DNA from: Rhyzopertha dominica
Taxonomy: Eukaryota; Arthropoda; Insecta; Coleoptera; Bostrichidae
Direction: 5' to 3'
NCBI GenBank assembly: GCA_025024175.1
Contig: QCXZ01000041.1
Coordinates: forward strand, 5,823,786-5,887,785
Length of the DNA stretch: 64,000 nt
How positions within the stretch are numbered: position 1 is the stretch's first letter; every line of letters begins with the position of its first letter. The position numbers and the translations under genes were made by a program. The notes under the pieces were generated by a model. That model was not told where the DNA came from. It was given only the letters and a program-made list of their open reading frames with translations, and made no database searches. Positions 34,552-47,794 of the stretch are shown here, in pieces.

Positions 34552-36617
34552 TCGCGTCGTCGGCGTGAACAAAATCTAATATCACTAAGCAACTTTCTTT
34601 TGTAAAACATGGAGCAAGTTAATAACATTATGAAGTGTTATATTATTGCTATTCATTTAACACTGTGGAATCTGTCAGCTGAAGTCATTGGGCAGGTTTT
34701 CTTCTCTATTTTATTTTAAGTTAAATTCATCTTTGTAATGAGAATCTAAACCAAACATTACCTTACTTTAAGGCCCATTAATTTTTAGACACATCGAATG
34801 ATAGTAAGTCGTTTATTAATTTATTTCAGGTATATTATACTAAACTGCACTACCTCAGCATACAAGCAATAATAATATTTGAAAAAGAGGAGCGATGAGT
34901 TTACCAATTACTATTAATTGCAAGAATATACGTGTTGTGACATAAGTAAATGTTCTTGATAATTGTTTGACAAATTGGCACGTTAAAGTACTCTAATCTG
35001 GTATATGTATACAGCCATGTTTTTATCGAATAAGTAGAATTACTACGATCCGTTTATGCAGAGCAAATTATATTTATTTTAACAATTTGTAGAATGGATA
35101 ATCGAATATTGACAAAATTTCTAAAAACTTTTACGGTAATACATCAAGCAAAACGACATACAGCGGATAAAATACAATAAAATGTTTTTAGGAATCGCTT
35201 GTAATATAATTACATTTTGGAAGAGTAGCTTTTAAACACTTTCACCACCACAAAAATATTGTTATTATAAGAGTGATGCTTCCAGCGTCCATCTTATGAC
35301 AAACAATAAAAAATTATGGATCCGACATTTTTTTCGAAAACGTATATTAATCTATCGAACATTATCCACATCATTTATAATCAAGTTTCCAGTACATATT
35401 TGCAAAATCACATGCACAACCGTTGCCAGGTAACGATATCATTCAGTGGCGTGCTCGGACATATCTAATTCAACGTTCTGGATGTTGCTTACATACCAAA
35501 ATGCCTGTAAATTATTTGTGATAGATTTAAGCCACCTTAGCGCTTCTAGCCGCTGGTCCTTGCACTAAAATTTTGACAAACGTTCGCTTCTCCGATAAAT
35601 ATGACGTTAATGATTGACGGTTGAAATCGTGAATCTTTATAGTCTGCATCAACATTATAAATTATACACCTTTCTCAGTAAGTAGCAAACCACGTGGTGT
35701 TCGTTTTTGTTACTGAATGGCATATTCGGCATCCACGGCGATTCTTTAACTTAAGTATGGTGCATTGCGAATTTTGTAAAAAAAGATCAACTACATCGAA
35801 GCACCTCTCATTCCACTTGTAAGTGTTTCTTATCTTTATAGTAATTGTGTGCAGTCAATACAACTCAACACCTGTCAGAAGATTTCCAAAAGATGATCGT
35901 TGTAGTGTTTGAGCGAGAAACATGTGCGATGTGCCCTACAAACTGGACGTTACGTTTACTCATGACCATATTATATAGTTAAGGATCTAACCTAGAATTT
36001 GAACGCGCCGATAAATTGATAGTACGAGTACCACCGGCATGGTGGCGCACGAGTTTCTACTTATCACAGTTTTGAATGACTTATGCGGCATCCAGTTATT
36101 TAGAGATCAGTGTTTCGAGTAGACGGTCAGTGTGTTTTTATTATAGCGTTTCGCATTTACTGTTTATACAGCATGGTTTCTTTATTATTGGTGTTTTGTC
36201 TGCATAATATAGCCTTCTATTTTGTTGTGTGCTGCGTATTGTACTGCAACCTATTAACTGACCCCTATTAACGACGGTGACACTGGTTATGACGTGCAAA
36301 TCGCGCATGCAAATGATGACGCTCCTGTATTCTTTTCTATTCAGATGGAGTGTACTACTAAAGTTTTTCATTTTGAGTTTTTCGTAGCATTCCTTTGGCG
36401 CTTCTTATTCGTTTATAGGAACTATCTCTTTGAAACATTTAATTTTGTTTAGTACATTATATCGACATTTATGAAACTAGTTTTTTTAAATGTAAAATTC
36501 GTTTTTTGAAGAGCAGCATTAACTGAATCCCATTTTACTGGACTTCACCTTTGTTTTCTATTTTATTTTGAAACAAAACAGATTATTATGCTGTATTGCT
36601 TTAGTTAATAAAATAAT

Positions 36618-36690
36618 AATACTACTATCACTACCACTACTTCTACCACTACCACTACCAAAACTCACCATCTCTTCCGCTACTACTGCT
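36618..36690. repeat. (ACT/ACC)n trinucleotide microsatellite
   Basis: Runs of actactatcactaccact and accactaccacta, then tactactgct. Imperfect. Confidence 0.8.
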
Positions 36691-38464
36691 AGTAATATAT
36701 GTTTTATGCAAATATCACACAACAAATTTGAAATCTAGAATATAAATATGAGTATTTTGTTGGTGATGTCTTTATTGGAAATATATTTATATTGCCTATG
36801 TTAAACGACGTTTTCTGGTTTTGGAGCATATCACGTTGCATTTACAGATTTTCGTGGTATTGTAAAATATTTGAAAAATTGTAACTGTTTTTTTTAAGAT
36901 TATTTATGAATTTATTTACTTTAAACGAAAGCCCAAATGATTGAAAATTTACCACATTTAAAAGGAATTTTTCAGGCAAGTAATTGCATTTTGTTAAATC
37001 GGGTACCATTAAAATATGCGTTATAACAGGGTCTGAGCAATTTTTGAGTAACCTTAACAACGTTTTGACAAGTATAAATATCAAAAAGTCCTAATAGGAT
37101 TTTTATAGACCTAAATTTAGACTGCAAGTAAATGACATTAACAAAAACACATCCTTTCTTCAAGAAAATAAATTTCGTATTAGTCACCAGTATGGTTTCT
37201 TAAGCACATCTGTAGTACAATTATGACGATGTAAATGGGAATTTTTGTTTTCGGAATTTTCAAATTTTGACTAAGATTCATATACAGCAAGTTTTACATA
37301 GAAAACGTTTTTTATACACCTCAATTTAGCTCCACTTATCCCTCCTGTTTATAAAACAGAATGTAATTACAATCTAAAAACCTTATTACTTTCTAACTAT
37401 AAATATTCTGTTAAATATGGACAATTACTTAGCAAACATGCAAGAAACATCCTTATTAGACATAAACAAAATTATCCCGCCGATAATAATGGCAAATTCG
37501 TTGATACTATCCATTAATAATTTGAACGATATATTAAACCTTCCAGTTAAAATGTTTACAATATTACAGTACTGTAGTTTCGGCAATTGTTATAAATAAT
37601 GTGCTTTATATGTAGTCATCCACGCCATATACTATTACCTACATGCAATTCGAAGCAATACTTTCGTGGTGGTATAAGTTTTTCTACGCTATTATTTTAC
37701 ACGCGGTTAGAGAAAATGTATTTGTTTTTTTACTTTATTACATTTTGTTTGCCATATTTGTTGTATTTTGAAGCATTAGGTACTTCAAAAAAATTTAAAA
37801 ATATCTGCAATTTCTAAATATTCAATTATTGGATATATAGATTGTTAAAATAGATATAAGTTGCCCTGCATAACCACATGGCAGTAATTCTACTTATGCG
37901 ACAAAATATCGCCGCTGTAACATATACCAAATTAGGATATTTAAATTAATTTATTGAACACATCAAGGCAGAACAGAGTTTAGTGACATCACAATAGGTT
38001 ACTGTCGTTATATCCCAACGAACACGTATATACACATTAATTGTAATTTGTAACTCATCTTCTCAGTAACCTTAAAAATTGACAAGTTGCAACCACGGTC
38101 CTCTTTTCATATATTATTATTAAACCTGTGCTAAAATTATAAACGTGGAGAAATTTAGTACCCAAATAATTGACTTACCACAATTCGATATAAGTATCTA
38201 AAAGCTTATTTTTTTAAATTTGATATTAGCTAAAATCAACTTTGTTACGATGACAAAAGTAGTTTCAAATAACAAAGTTGACTTTAGTTTAAAATAGAGA
38301 AGAAAAACTGGTCCATTGACTTAAGTGGACCGATTCCGTGGTTTAAGTGAATCATTTTAACAATAATATAATAATAACTTTAACCTTTTACATATTTCGG
38401 TTTATTAAATAGGCATGCCTCAAAGAAAGAGTTTAGAAATGAAGGTAATTGCTATTAAATTTCG

Positions 38465-38789
38465 TTTAAGCCGACCCTTTATACCTACGAGCGTTGTATC
38501 TGTCCGTTTGGAACTCTAATTTCATATTCCTAGCTATACCGCACCGGTTGGGCTGGCCTGGTTATATTGGGTGTAATAGTAAAAACAGGTAGATCCGAGG
38601 GTAGATATTACCTGTCTTTGAACTCTGCAGATATTCAAATGTGGTAATGTTGGGTTGCATAAGAACTGGGAATTGTTGCTCAATAGGGATACTGTGCTTG
38701 CCCCATCGTTTGGTGGAAAAAGATACTAAATTTAGAGTGTAGGGGGTTGCCCCTTATGCTGTTGCATGAATATTGCAACCGAGAGTACA
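38465..38789 (-). repeat. right inverted repeat of the 4.5-kb block
   Basis: Inverted partner of 34239-34551. It ends in gttgcatgaatattgcaac (38761-38779) followed by a weaker matching gagagtac. Confidence 0.85.
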
Positions 38790-40630
38790 TTACAAGAGTT
38801 ACAAACTAAAAAAGATTACTCACAATCACGTTCACTGCTAAAATCACGATTAACTTCTATCAGCAACAATCTGTTTGACCAGTTGCCCTACGAAATGTAT
38901 TTGTCACAAACGCCTCTTAATAAGTGGCTAAATGTAAGCATATATGTAGGTATGACTGAACTAGTAACAAATATTGCACTTGCTACGCTTATATGCTGTA
39001 AAACTTTAAAATATAAGTAAGCACATATGCTTTCAATACCGTTTATAGTAGGAGTAGAATAGTTCCGATTTCTTCTGATTTCCAAAAAAATGTACAGGTA
39101 GAAACTTCGTTTATGACCCTCCGGATTAAAAGAAAATTTTACCTGTGACGAAACAGGGCAGAGGTGATCAAAAATTAGAAAGTATTGGCTGCCGCATTGA
39201 AATTGGAATGTTTAGCATTCATGGTTATAAAAATAGATACTATTCATTGAATTAGGAGAGAATACGATTTAGTCGTACGTTAAAAGCTATTAGATGAGAA
39301 ATATTTGTAGTCCAAATAATAATACCAAATAATGCTCATTGATTTATTTGCACGAAAAAAAAATTCTAAAAAAGCCTAAACACAATTTTTAGATACGGTT
39401 CACTCCGCTGCAAACAGTGGAACGTGCCGAACGCGTCTGTTATTTACGACAGCTTCAGGTAATACTTGTGAGCGGTAATCGGCTTTTCGTATAATGAGTC
39501 TCATAGATTGTTGCTTGCAACTATACCATATGTGGCTGTGGTTGATGGATAATTCCTCTCCTGAAAGCTTTCTCGCATAATTTTTCTAAATGTAACTACA
39601 TATTTTGGAGCTATACTCTTGATGCAAACTCCTTATTCCTGTCCATTTTACTTCGATTTTCAATAACCTCTCCAGTGCTGAAGATTAATTATTTGTCGTC
39701 ATCTTTCCGTAACAAACCAGATTCCCAACGTCTCAAAAATTAATGCGCATGCGTGTTTTTTGCACTACCTCAAAATGGCCGCTTCCAGCTCATAGCTCAG
39801 TTTTTTTTGGTTGTGTGAACGTGTCAGCGTCCTTGTATGGGTATACTTAGTTAAGATTTAAATAAAAATGAAAGTGAAGTTTGTTTTTTGTTTTCCCAAA
39901 GCTGCACACCGTATGTATTAATCTTTGCATATTTATTTTTACAAAAGCAAGCACTTCGTTGGATTTTGAGTGTTACTTTATGACAGAGCAGTTTTAGGAG
40001 GAAACGATCCACTTTCGTTATACAGAAATTACAGAGTTTGTTTCTCATGCAGACTGTGTCATTAAAAGAACACGCTCTAACAAACAACCTTACAACATCT
40101 TACTTTTATATATTTATAATTGCAAGTTTATGAAAATCCTGCATGCAGAACTCACTTCAGGTAGAAAAGCTCATGAATTTCGCGCGTTTGTACTACCCCC
40201 AAAATGACGAATGAGGATCACTCATGGATTTGCAATCTCCCGCTACTGTAAACGAAGTAAATGTCCACACTGTAATAAAAAGATAGTTATCCGCGAATTT
40301 ATATAACTCTGTATTGCACACAAAAAAACACGTCAATTTCTTTCTAGCTACAGAGGCTGTTCATTAACGAGCATTTCCTATTTCGTGGGCAACGCAACTC
40401 CTCCATATTTGATGTAATCAACTGCAGAAGCAATCAAACCCGTATCAGATTATTCTCTTTGTAGCAACACTACACATGCACTACCTGTCCTTAATATCCG
40501 GTCCAAATAAGACCTCATATTCAATTCCATTTTGATAACCTTAACAAATCCTCCACTAGTAGAGCTCTGGAAGCTTTGATATATCAGGCTACAACGTGAG
40601 AGCATAATTATCGCTCCAGGAACACTCTTT
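38790..40630. other. stretch without a recognised gene
   Basis: No domain-bearing frame. gcgcatgcgtgttttttgca and aaaatggccgcttcc near 39745-39785 look promoter-like, but no transcript can be proposed. Confidence 0.3.
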
Positions 40631-40639
40631 TTTTCTCGT

Positions 40640-40880
40640 TTCATCCCCGTGGGCAGTCGAATGGCGTAGCTGACGGCGTAAAAATTAATCCGGTGCCATT
40701 TCGATAATTATTTTTGATGCCCAGCGTGTACAAATCGAAACGTCCGTGGCAGATGATCTTGTTACGTCAAACTCCCGCCGAGCACTCGATTATGGACTGA
40801 TTCGGAACGACAGCAGCAGGAACAGGACGGCATCAATTCGCTAGGCCGGCCATTACGTCAAACAAGGGGAGACTGGACGA
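40640..40880. promoter_or_regulatory. GC-richer unique island
   Basis: Non-coding, CpG-containing DNA with two copies of ttacgtcaaac (near 40762 and 40854) and a cagcagcaggaacagga stretch. It resembles an isolated insect regulatory module; this is inference. Confidence 0.25.
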
Positions 40881-41469
40881 TGCTCTATTCGTAGACTATG
40901 TAATATGTACTAAGCAGAGTTTTCTTTTTTTTGTAGGACAGCAAATGTCGTTCATTATCTTTGAGACACTTATTGAATCATTAATTATAAGGGTCCTAAC
41001 TACATTTTAATTAACTTATATTTTGAAAATTGTGTATGCAGCAGTTACAGTGTGACGTCATATCAAGATATAGCCAAAACTCAGGAAGTAAATACCTGAT
41101 GATACTGTGCTTTTTATATTTCTTCAGCGCATTTTTAGTCAAAGCGCATTTAAAAACTGTTGCATAGTACACGATGAAGAGTCATCTACATATAACCGCC
41201 GAGAATGATAATAAAACTGATTTGGGGAAACTGTTATTATGCCTATCAAGTTCTTAGCAAAATTAATCAAACTAAGAGACGCTATTCGTTAAAAGTGTCA
41301 AACCCATTTTACAATAAATCTTCGAATAGTGCAGCCATTTCTTTAAAATTTGTAGAATTATGTATAGGTAGGTCATATAGTAATTATTGTAGATATTACT
41401 ACAACAGAATATGAATGTTCTATTTTAGAGGAAGTTAAATTTGATCACATTTAGTGGCAATACTGCACT

Positions 41470-42250
41470 ATGTAAATAACGCAGCCATTTCTAGCAAATA
41501 TTCAGTTAATTTCCAGTGAACACAACTTAAAACTTAACACTGACAATTCACAGCTGATGATTTATTGTAGCAAAAAAAACTGCTGGTGCTGTTAAGAATA
41601 ACTTGAATATATTTATCAATAACACCAAATTAAATTTTCTCGACTCTTCTAGAGATCTTGGACTGATTCTTGATAATAAATTTCGCTTGAAAGAACATAT
41701 TACTAAATTGATTTAAGAATCTTTTTCGAGACTTAAAATCTTATACTCCAGCATACACCTTGTAAACTTCAATTTAAAAAAGCAGCTTATACTCTCACAA
41801 TTTAATTATTGTGATTTCCTGTATAGTCCTTGTTTAGATGCTTATGACAGAAATAGAATTCGAAAGATGCAGAACGCCTGTTGCCGTTTTATTTTTGGTT
41901 GGAGACGCAGGGACCATGTCTCTCGTAAGGTACGATCACTTGGTTGATTGTCTATGGAGTCTCGCTGAAAGTTTCATCTCGGTTGTTTTGTACATTGCTT
42001 ACTTTCTACCCCAGTTTCACAGGTTAATTTAAAGAGCAGATTTGTTCGCAGTTCTTCTGTACATTGCCGTAATACGCGCTATAAATCAAGATTCGTGCTG
42101 CCGCCTCATCGGACTGCCATATTTAGAAGATTATTACTTATAAAGCTGTAAAATTGTACAATTGTTCGACAGAAGAATTTAAAATTCTTAATATTAATAA
42201 TTTTAAATTCAAATTCAAGTCATTGCTATTTGATACTTGCCTTACCTTAT
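41470..42250 (+). pseudogene. LINE C-terminal region, decayed
   Basis: The plus-strand translation gives SSRDLGLILDNKFRLKEHI (about 41640-41700), SRLKILYSSI, LSQFNYCDFLYSPCLD (about 41790-41840), RIRKMQNACCRFIFGWRRRDHVS (about 41850-41925) and, after shifts, TRYKSRFVLPPHRTAIFRR (about 42070-42130). This is the RT thumb and C-terminal module of a Jockey/CR1-type LINE. Stops and frameshifts are frequent and the RT palm is absent. Confidence 0.75.
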
Positions 42251-42379
42251 CTCTTGATTCTCTTTTTGTTTTTTTTTCCATTATGATATGCTGCGATCAA
42301 AGGGTGAGTAGTATTCACTGCAAAGCGTGTCAATATAGGACATTATCGTCAACAGTGCCCAGAGCCCATGTCGGCTTTA

Positions 42380-42387
42380 TATGACAC
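42380..42387. repeat. 8-bp target-site duplication, left
   Basis: tatgacac, identical to 44130-44137 on the far side of the element 42388-44129. Confidence 0.8.
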
Positions 42388-44129
42388 CATAGATAAAGAC
42401 AAGACAAATAGATGGGAATCTCTCGGTGGTGCGGGGTGACCATACGGATTAGTTTAGCCTAGTGACACGGCAAATTTTTGGCGCTAGCATCTTCTTGCAG
42501 TACAGTGACTTTATAAAGTCACTGTGTTTACAGTTGGCGGCAGGTTGGCGGTTTAGTTATTTATTTGACAGTTGCGTCGGGACCAGTTTGTCAAGAACGT
42601 ATATCAGCACGTAAATAATTCAAATTTAAACTGTAATTTGTTAATAACAATAATGTTTAGCTTGCATAAAATATTCTTGAACTGCTGAATGTGCGAACAG
42701 TTAGTAATTACAAGTCATTTTTACTACAAAGCGAGTTCTGACAGTTGCGGACGAGGAGGTGAGTTGTACTAGTTTTTGTAAAAATATGTCTCAATAACCG
42801 CATGGAAGTTACTATACATAGACTTGTTTTTCGATAAAGTAGTTCACACTTAAAATGATGTAGGTACACTTGGTGCTACAAAAGCTTATTATGAATTCTT
42901 AACATGTTTAAATGTTCTGCTTCTTCTCAAGAGTTAAAAATTGTTAAAAGTTAAATGAGTGAGTCGATTTGCACTTATATGGATGAGAAGCAATTTTATT
43001 ATATTATATTTGTATACTTGGGCATTGCAAATCCGCTATCACAGTCATTTACAGTTTTAAGCTATGTAATTTTATCCATCCAAATGTAAATTGGTTCACT
43101 TAAATATTTGTAAAGGTAGTACAGTTCTAGTAAATAGTAGCGTCCTGATGATAAATATTGCTGAGGCCGTAAAGTAATTTATTATATCTGAGTAAGTGAT
43201 ACCTTTAATCGACATTCATTATACTATCACAGCAGCAGTACTGATGTGAATATGTTTAATGGGTTATTTTACTTCTAGATAGCGGACGAGGACGTACACA
43301 ATCTCAAAAAAATATCTCATAGCAAATTCAACATTAACTTGATAACAATTCAACATACTTTAACTTTTATCGAATGATACATCGTACAGTATACCAGCAA
43401 TTTTTATTAATAACAAAACTTAAGACATGCTCTTGGCGTTTCTTGAAATGTAGTGTATGTACCTACCAAACTGGTCCCTTTGGGAAATCTTGCGTGGATA
43501 CCACCCCTTATTTATCACATACTCTTATATAATATTATAATAAAGACCCTTGGGAAATATTTTTATTTACAATGAAGGTCTGTTTAAAAAATGCATACTT
43601 GTTTCAGACGTACCAAATATGACTGAAACGCATTAAAAAAGATAGCTTATTTACGCTATCTGGTTTCTNACAAGCATTTCGGCGAGTTATTTCGACTCCC
43701 TGGAGAAAAGACTTAAACGAAGACGTCTACCATACTTCTGTTTTATTGAAATATTTATAAATTGTACATTTATGATCATTATAATTATTTGTGAATACCA
43801 AACGGCTTTTGTTTATCAGCATTTAATTGCAAATTATTCTTAAGTAATCTCTTATTTAATTTGCAAGTAGTTTATTTCCGCGCCATTTGAAGTTATGTGA
43901 CAAGTAACTTCGAAGAGGTAGTAATGGAACAAACTAGGTGCAAAGAAAGAAATTAAAAGAAAATAAAAAATCTGACTTGCATGTTGTTGCTGCACCATTT
44001 AAAGCAGTTTCCTATATTATCGACTTGGCATATTCGTGTGTAGTTTAGCCTAGTGACACNGCAGGCGCTTTATATGAACCTACCCCCACCATTAGAGTTT
44101 CCCATCTATTTATCTTGCCCTTGTCTATG
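42388..44129. mobile_element. non-autonomous P- or hAT-like DNA transposon with an 8-bp target duplication
   Basis: The 31-bp terminal inverted repeats start catagataaag on the left and catagacaagg on the right (27 of 31 match, closing with aatagatgggaa). Perfect 8-bp direct repeats tatgacac flank the element at 42380-42387 and 44130-44137. A 23-bp subterminal direct repeat, tagtttagcctagtgacac followed by gca, occurs at 42450 and again at 44041. An 8-bp duplication is the rule for hAT and P elements. The CA start is compatible with both, and THAP (P-type) relics occur elsewhere in the window. No transposase frame is present in the 1.74 kb. Confidence 0.85.
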
Positions 44130-44137
44130 TATGACAC
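44130..44137. repeat. 8-bp target-site duplication, right
   Basis: tatgacac, identical to 42380-42387. Confidence 0.8.
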
Positions 44138-44311
44138 TTCTCCAGCTGTCAACTAGACGACGCTAGTTAATATAAGATTACAGATGGTTGGAAGAGAAAA
44201 CAAACCTGCTGTTTACGGCTATATATCTGTAGAATAGTGTAAGAGGTTATGTACTTGAGTATTACTAAGTTAACTGGTTTTACCTATATATACTAAAAGC
44301 TTGTTATGGTA

Positions 44312-44425
44312 TAAGTAAAAATTAGATGGCAGTGCCATCCGTCAGAAAAAAATTGACACAATGACTCAAGGCGATCTAGCTGCTGGAACTATTCCCTTAA
44401 GGAAGTGACCTGTAGTTTGGCAAGT
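44312..44425 (+). repeat. MITE arm related to 60411-60896
   Basis: taagtaaaaattagatggca, tgccatccgtcag and aaggaagtgacctgtag occur in the same order and spacing as in the 60411 arm, at about 75% identity. The opposite arm was not found. Confidence 0.6.
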
Positions 44426-44429
44426 TAGT

Positions 44430-46130
44430 CGGTTAGCTATAAAAACGACAACATGGGCCAGTTAGCTGGTAATCAGCTGATTTTTCTGTAATTTTTCCAG
44501 GGTAAGTAAGAAACTTTTGTATTTACAATTTGTAAGTATATTTATATTGTTGGTACGTATTTGTGCAAAGCATAACATATTACACCATCTCAACAACTAA
44601 ATAATACTTTAAAACATTGCTGTGCAGGTTTAACACGTCAACGTGATAGTTTTGTTATCAGCAGGAAAACTGGGGGAAAATACACAAGAAATGTTTACAC
44701 TCGCAAAATTATCTATTGATCGAAATGCTGTTTTAAATTAGCTGGCAGGTAATCTCGCATATATGCACGTACTCATGCATAAAACAAGAGTTATACCTGT
44801 TGTAATTAATTTCCATTCTGACACGATAACTAATGAATGCTTTTAGCGTTTTTTTGCAGTTAGACGTTCTTCATAGTACTGATGTATTCAGAAAATGGGT
44901 TAGAGTTGGCGACAAAGAGAAAAGCAGTAGGTATCACAAAAACATATGAGAATCGCTACATAAAGATATTGTATGGGAAAATAAAAAGAGCTTGTGGAGG
45001 ACCGGCTAAAACTAACGGAAGCACGATAGCTGTTTTTTTGATATTACGGACCGTACGAAAACGAAACGCACAATAATAATGGAAACGCAAGAACGTAGCA
45101 CTGGAACACATGAACTTAAAACGCTAGAATTTAAAATAATTGTTTGATTCCTATTTATGTTGCTGTTTCGGGATGATATCGACGCTTTGAGTGATTTCGT
45201 ATGTGCTTATCCATTCGCTTGCTGGATCTCTAGATGGGATGAAATTACACTATCGGAAAATTTCTCGTCTTCTTTAGGACTTGTTTCCATGTTTTCCTGG
45301 TGTTTGTACATTTATTTCGCAATAGAATAGTGATTTCCTACTTACTGCTTCTTTCTGTTCTTGTCACTATGATTCCCTATTCCAGCTTTTCTTCTGATTT
45401 TTACACGGTTTTTGTGTTCTGTTGGGTAATGTTCTCCCCGTTTATTTGGCGACTCAGTATGCTACGAAGGCGTTTGCTGTCTCCCAAGATTTTCTGTACC
45501 ACAATTGTGTGATTTCTTGCACACACTTTTTTGGATGCACGAAACTACTTCACTGTCACGACACCAACAGTAACGATAACAAAAGAACCTAACTCTAGAC
45601 CACGTTATGAAGATATCTAAGAGATAATAGCAACTCTTCGGTGTGTCACTGATCGTGAGCTAACCACATACAGTATAATACGTTGCAATCATATTCCCTT
45701 NTCCTTATACACCTGTCTTATTGTCTTCGTTTATTGATTCGTTCTTTTTTTTCTGAAAGAACGTCTGAAGATAAGAAAGTAGTTTTTATTATTTTGCTGG
45801 TTATTTGTTGGTTCTACTTGTTACTTGTTTTTAAGCNTCCGGATGCTTTGTGACCTATTTTTGGACATGCCAGATTCTCGGCGTTTTACCATCTTGAACA
45901 TCAAACAGCTTGCTATCTCCGGTCCAGGCTCAAAAGAGGTTTCTTAGAAGTGAAGTCGTTTTGTCGACTTTATATCCGTTAAGGGTGTGCTATTTGGCTT
46001 GTCGGGTGCACGACAAGTAAAACTTTGTAGGATGCTGCTACACTTTTCTAAAGGAAGAAAGAGATCTGATTTTGAATTTGGAATATTGTTAGTGTGAGAT
46101 AAATTGTGTGCTTATTATGTGCATTTAATT
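44430..46130. other. stretch without a recognised gene
   Basis: Short frames at 44882-45076 and 45300-45512 show no recognised domain. Two ambiguous bases near 45702 and 45837. Confidence 0.3.
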
Positions 46131-46134
46131 GAAG

Positions 46135-46720
46135 GCAATGGGAGGGCCGATAGGTTAGTGATAAGGCCGGCTTCCGCACCTTATCACGGACCGCAACCTT
46201 CCATCGTTATTCCAGAAGCAGAGTAAGGGCCGAGATCACAAGGTGGCTTGGTTGGCAGTTTAACTTGTATTGGGAAAAGCTGGAACTGAGGCTATCTGGG
46301 GCCTTCATCACTGGACCTAAGTCTGCTCAGGAACGCAAATGGCAAAGCCCGAGTCGTTCTCAATTGCGATTAATGGTGGGTGTCCTTACGAGACACTACC
46401 GGCTCAATAAACATCTATGTAATATGGGTGTAGTGGAGAGTAGCAATTGTAGCAATTGAAGGGAAGGAAACTCCGATTCACTGCCTTACCAACTGTGGAC
46501 CTCTGGGAGGCAAAAGGTTTGGAGAATGTGGGTCTCAATTTATCGAGACTGAAGATCTATACAAGTTACCTTGGAAACAGATACTGCACTTCGTTGAGAA
46601 GGCAGGACTCTTCTAAGCTACGGTGCGGGCACAATGGATCGAAAGGTCTAAGTGGAGTGCCCCGCCCCATCTACGGGTTCGCACCGCAGAAGATAGAATA
46701 GAATATAGATTTATACTTAA
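46135..46720 (+). pseudogene. LINE RNase H C-terminal fragment
   Basis: Shifting frames give EGNGRADRLVI (the last part of RNase H, as in GNExAD), then LMVGVLTRHYRLNKHLCNMGVVESSNCSNC (about 46370-46455) and DLWEAKGLENVGLNLSRL (about 46500-46550). The TGHxxLNxHL...C..C pattern is the zinc-binding tail after RNase H in R1/I/Jockey-group non-LTR polyproteins. RT and endonuclease are not present nearby. Stops and frameshifts show it is dead. Confidence 0.75.
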
Positions 46721-47139
46721 ACTTAGCTACATATTAAAACATCGGCTAATGTTGCGCAACTCTAGTCTTACGTGAATATTCCAGGTATTCAGGACAAATT
46801 CTGAACATCACGACCCGTTTCCAGGAACAAAAAGCTTCGAAATGTCTATTGTTGAACGTAAATGTTCTAATGAGCCATTGTACTTCGTCTAAGGTGGAGA
46901 AATTTACGAAAAAGTTCCTGCTACCCAACATCGAATCTAGTCCAAGAGTGTTTGCACTTGCGTGTGAAATGACAAACGTTAGTGTAGATTATAAGCGCGT
47001 TGAGGCTTGGAGATTTTGTCACCTATTTTCCTATTCCGGGGGCAATACCTGAGTTCCCCAGTCAATTTGAACGCCCTCTCCGCACCCCCCAATATCCATC
47101 GAACTGAATGACGAATTTCACATATTAAGCGGCGTTTCG

Positions 47140-47530
47140 CCACCACCACATCCCCTTTCACATCACTTATTCGTGCGGGTTTGTGATTCGTATTTAATTC
47201 CGCGCGTAGCGCCTCGCCCGCCTGAATATTTTATGTCCGCCTCGGTTTTCCACGGGTGGGGGGAGGCTTCGTTTGCGCTAGTGTTTTAGGAGGAAAATTA
47301 GATACTTTGCTGCTCGGCTGTATTACGCTTACGCTTTACGTCACTTATGCTAACGTAAATAATGGATTTTACGGCGCGCGGGGCGACAAAGTTCGTTAGC
47401 GACGTTCCACGGACGGGTTTATGATGTTGCGCCCTCTACGGGCGGTAGATAAGCGAAGAAGGCCGCGGAAAAATTCAATTGCGGCTGGGAAACTTCTAGA
47501 CGAGGTCAGAGATTAATCGCTGAGAGATTA
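47140..47530. promoter_or_regulatory. GC-rich unique island
   Basis: One of the most GC-rich stretches in the window, with many CpGs (acggcgcgcggggcgacaaa) and homeodomain-like words (gattaatcgctgagagatta; ataatggattttacgg). No coding frame is recognisable. Candidate host enhancer or promoter. Confidence 0.3.
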
Positions 47531-47794
47531 TTAGACCAGACGCCTTAATTCTGTTATTTATAGGGGGTCAGTCCTGAATCGCGAAGTCAGATTCGGTTCA
47601 CAGCAGCAAAACTCAATTTTATACATGTAAATAGAACCGTAGTTGTTGTAGTTTATTGTACTGAATCCATATATCACTGGACTGTTGCTTAGTTGAAAGT
47701 TGCACTTATTGCTGCTGGCATGAGGTTACTTGGAACCCCATTTAATACTACTAAATTTAAGCGTTAAAAAAATTAGAATACCAATAATCATGGA

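Larger units (their letters stand above)
34239..38789. mobile_element. 4.55-kb block bounded by inverted repeats of about 320 bp
   Basis: Long inverted repeats at 34239-34551 and 38465-38789 enclose about 3.9 kb of AT-rich DNA with no recognisable protein. It could be a non-autonomous DNA transposon with long terminal repeats, or two solo copies of one repeat in opposite orientation. No target-site duplication could be made out. An (ACT/ACC)n microsatellite lies inside at about 36618-36690. Confidence 0.5.
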
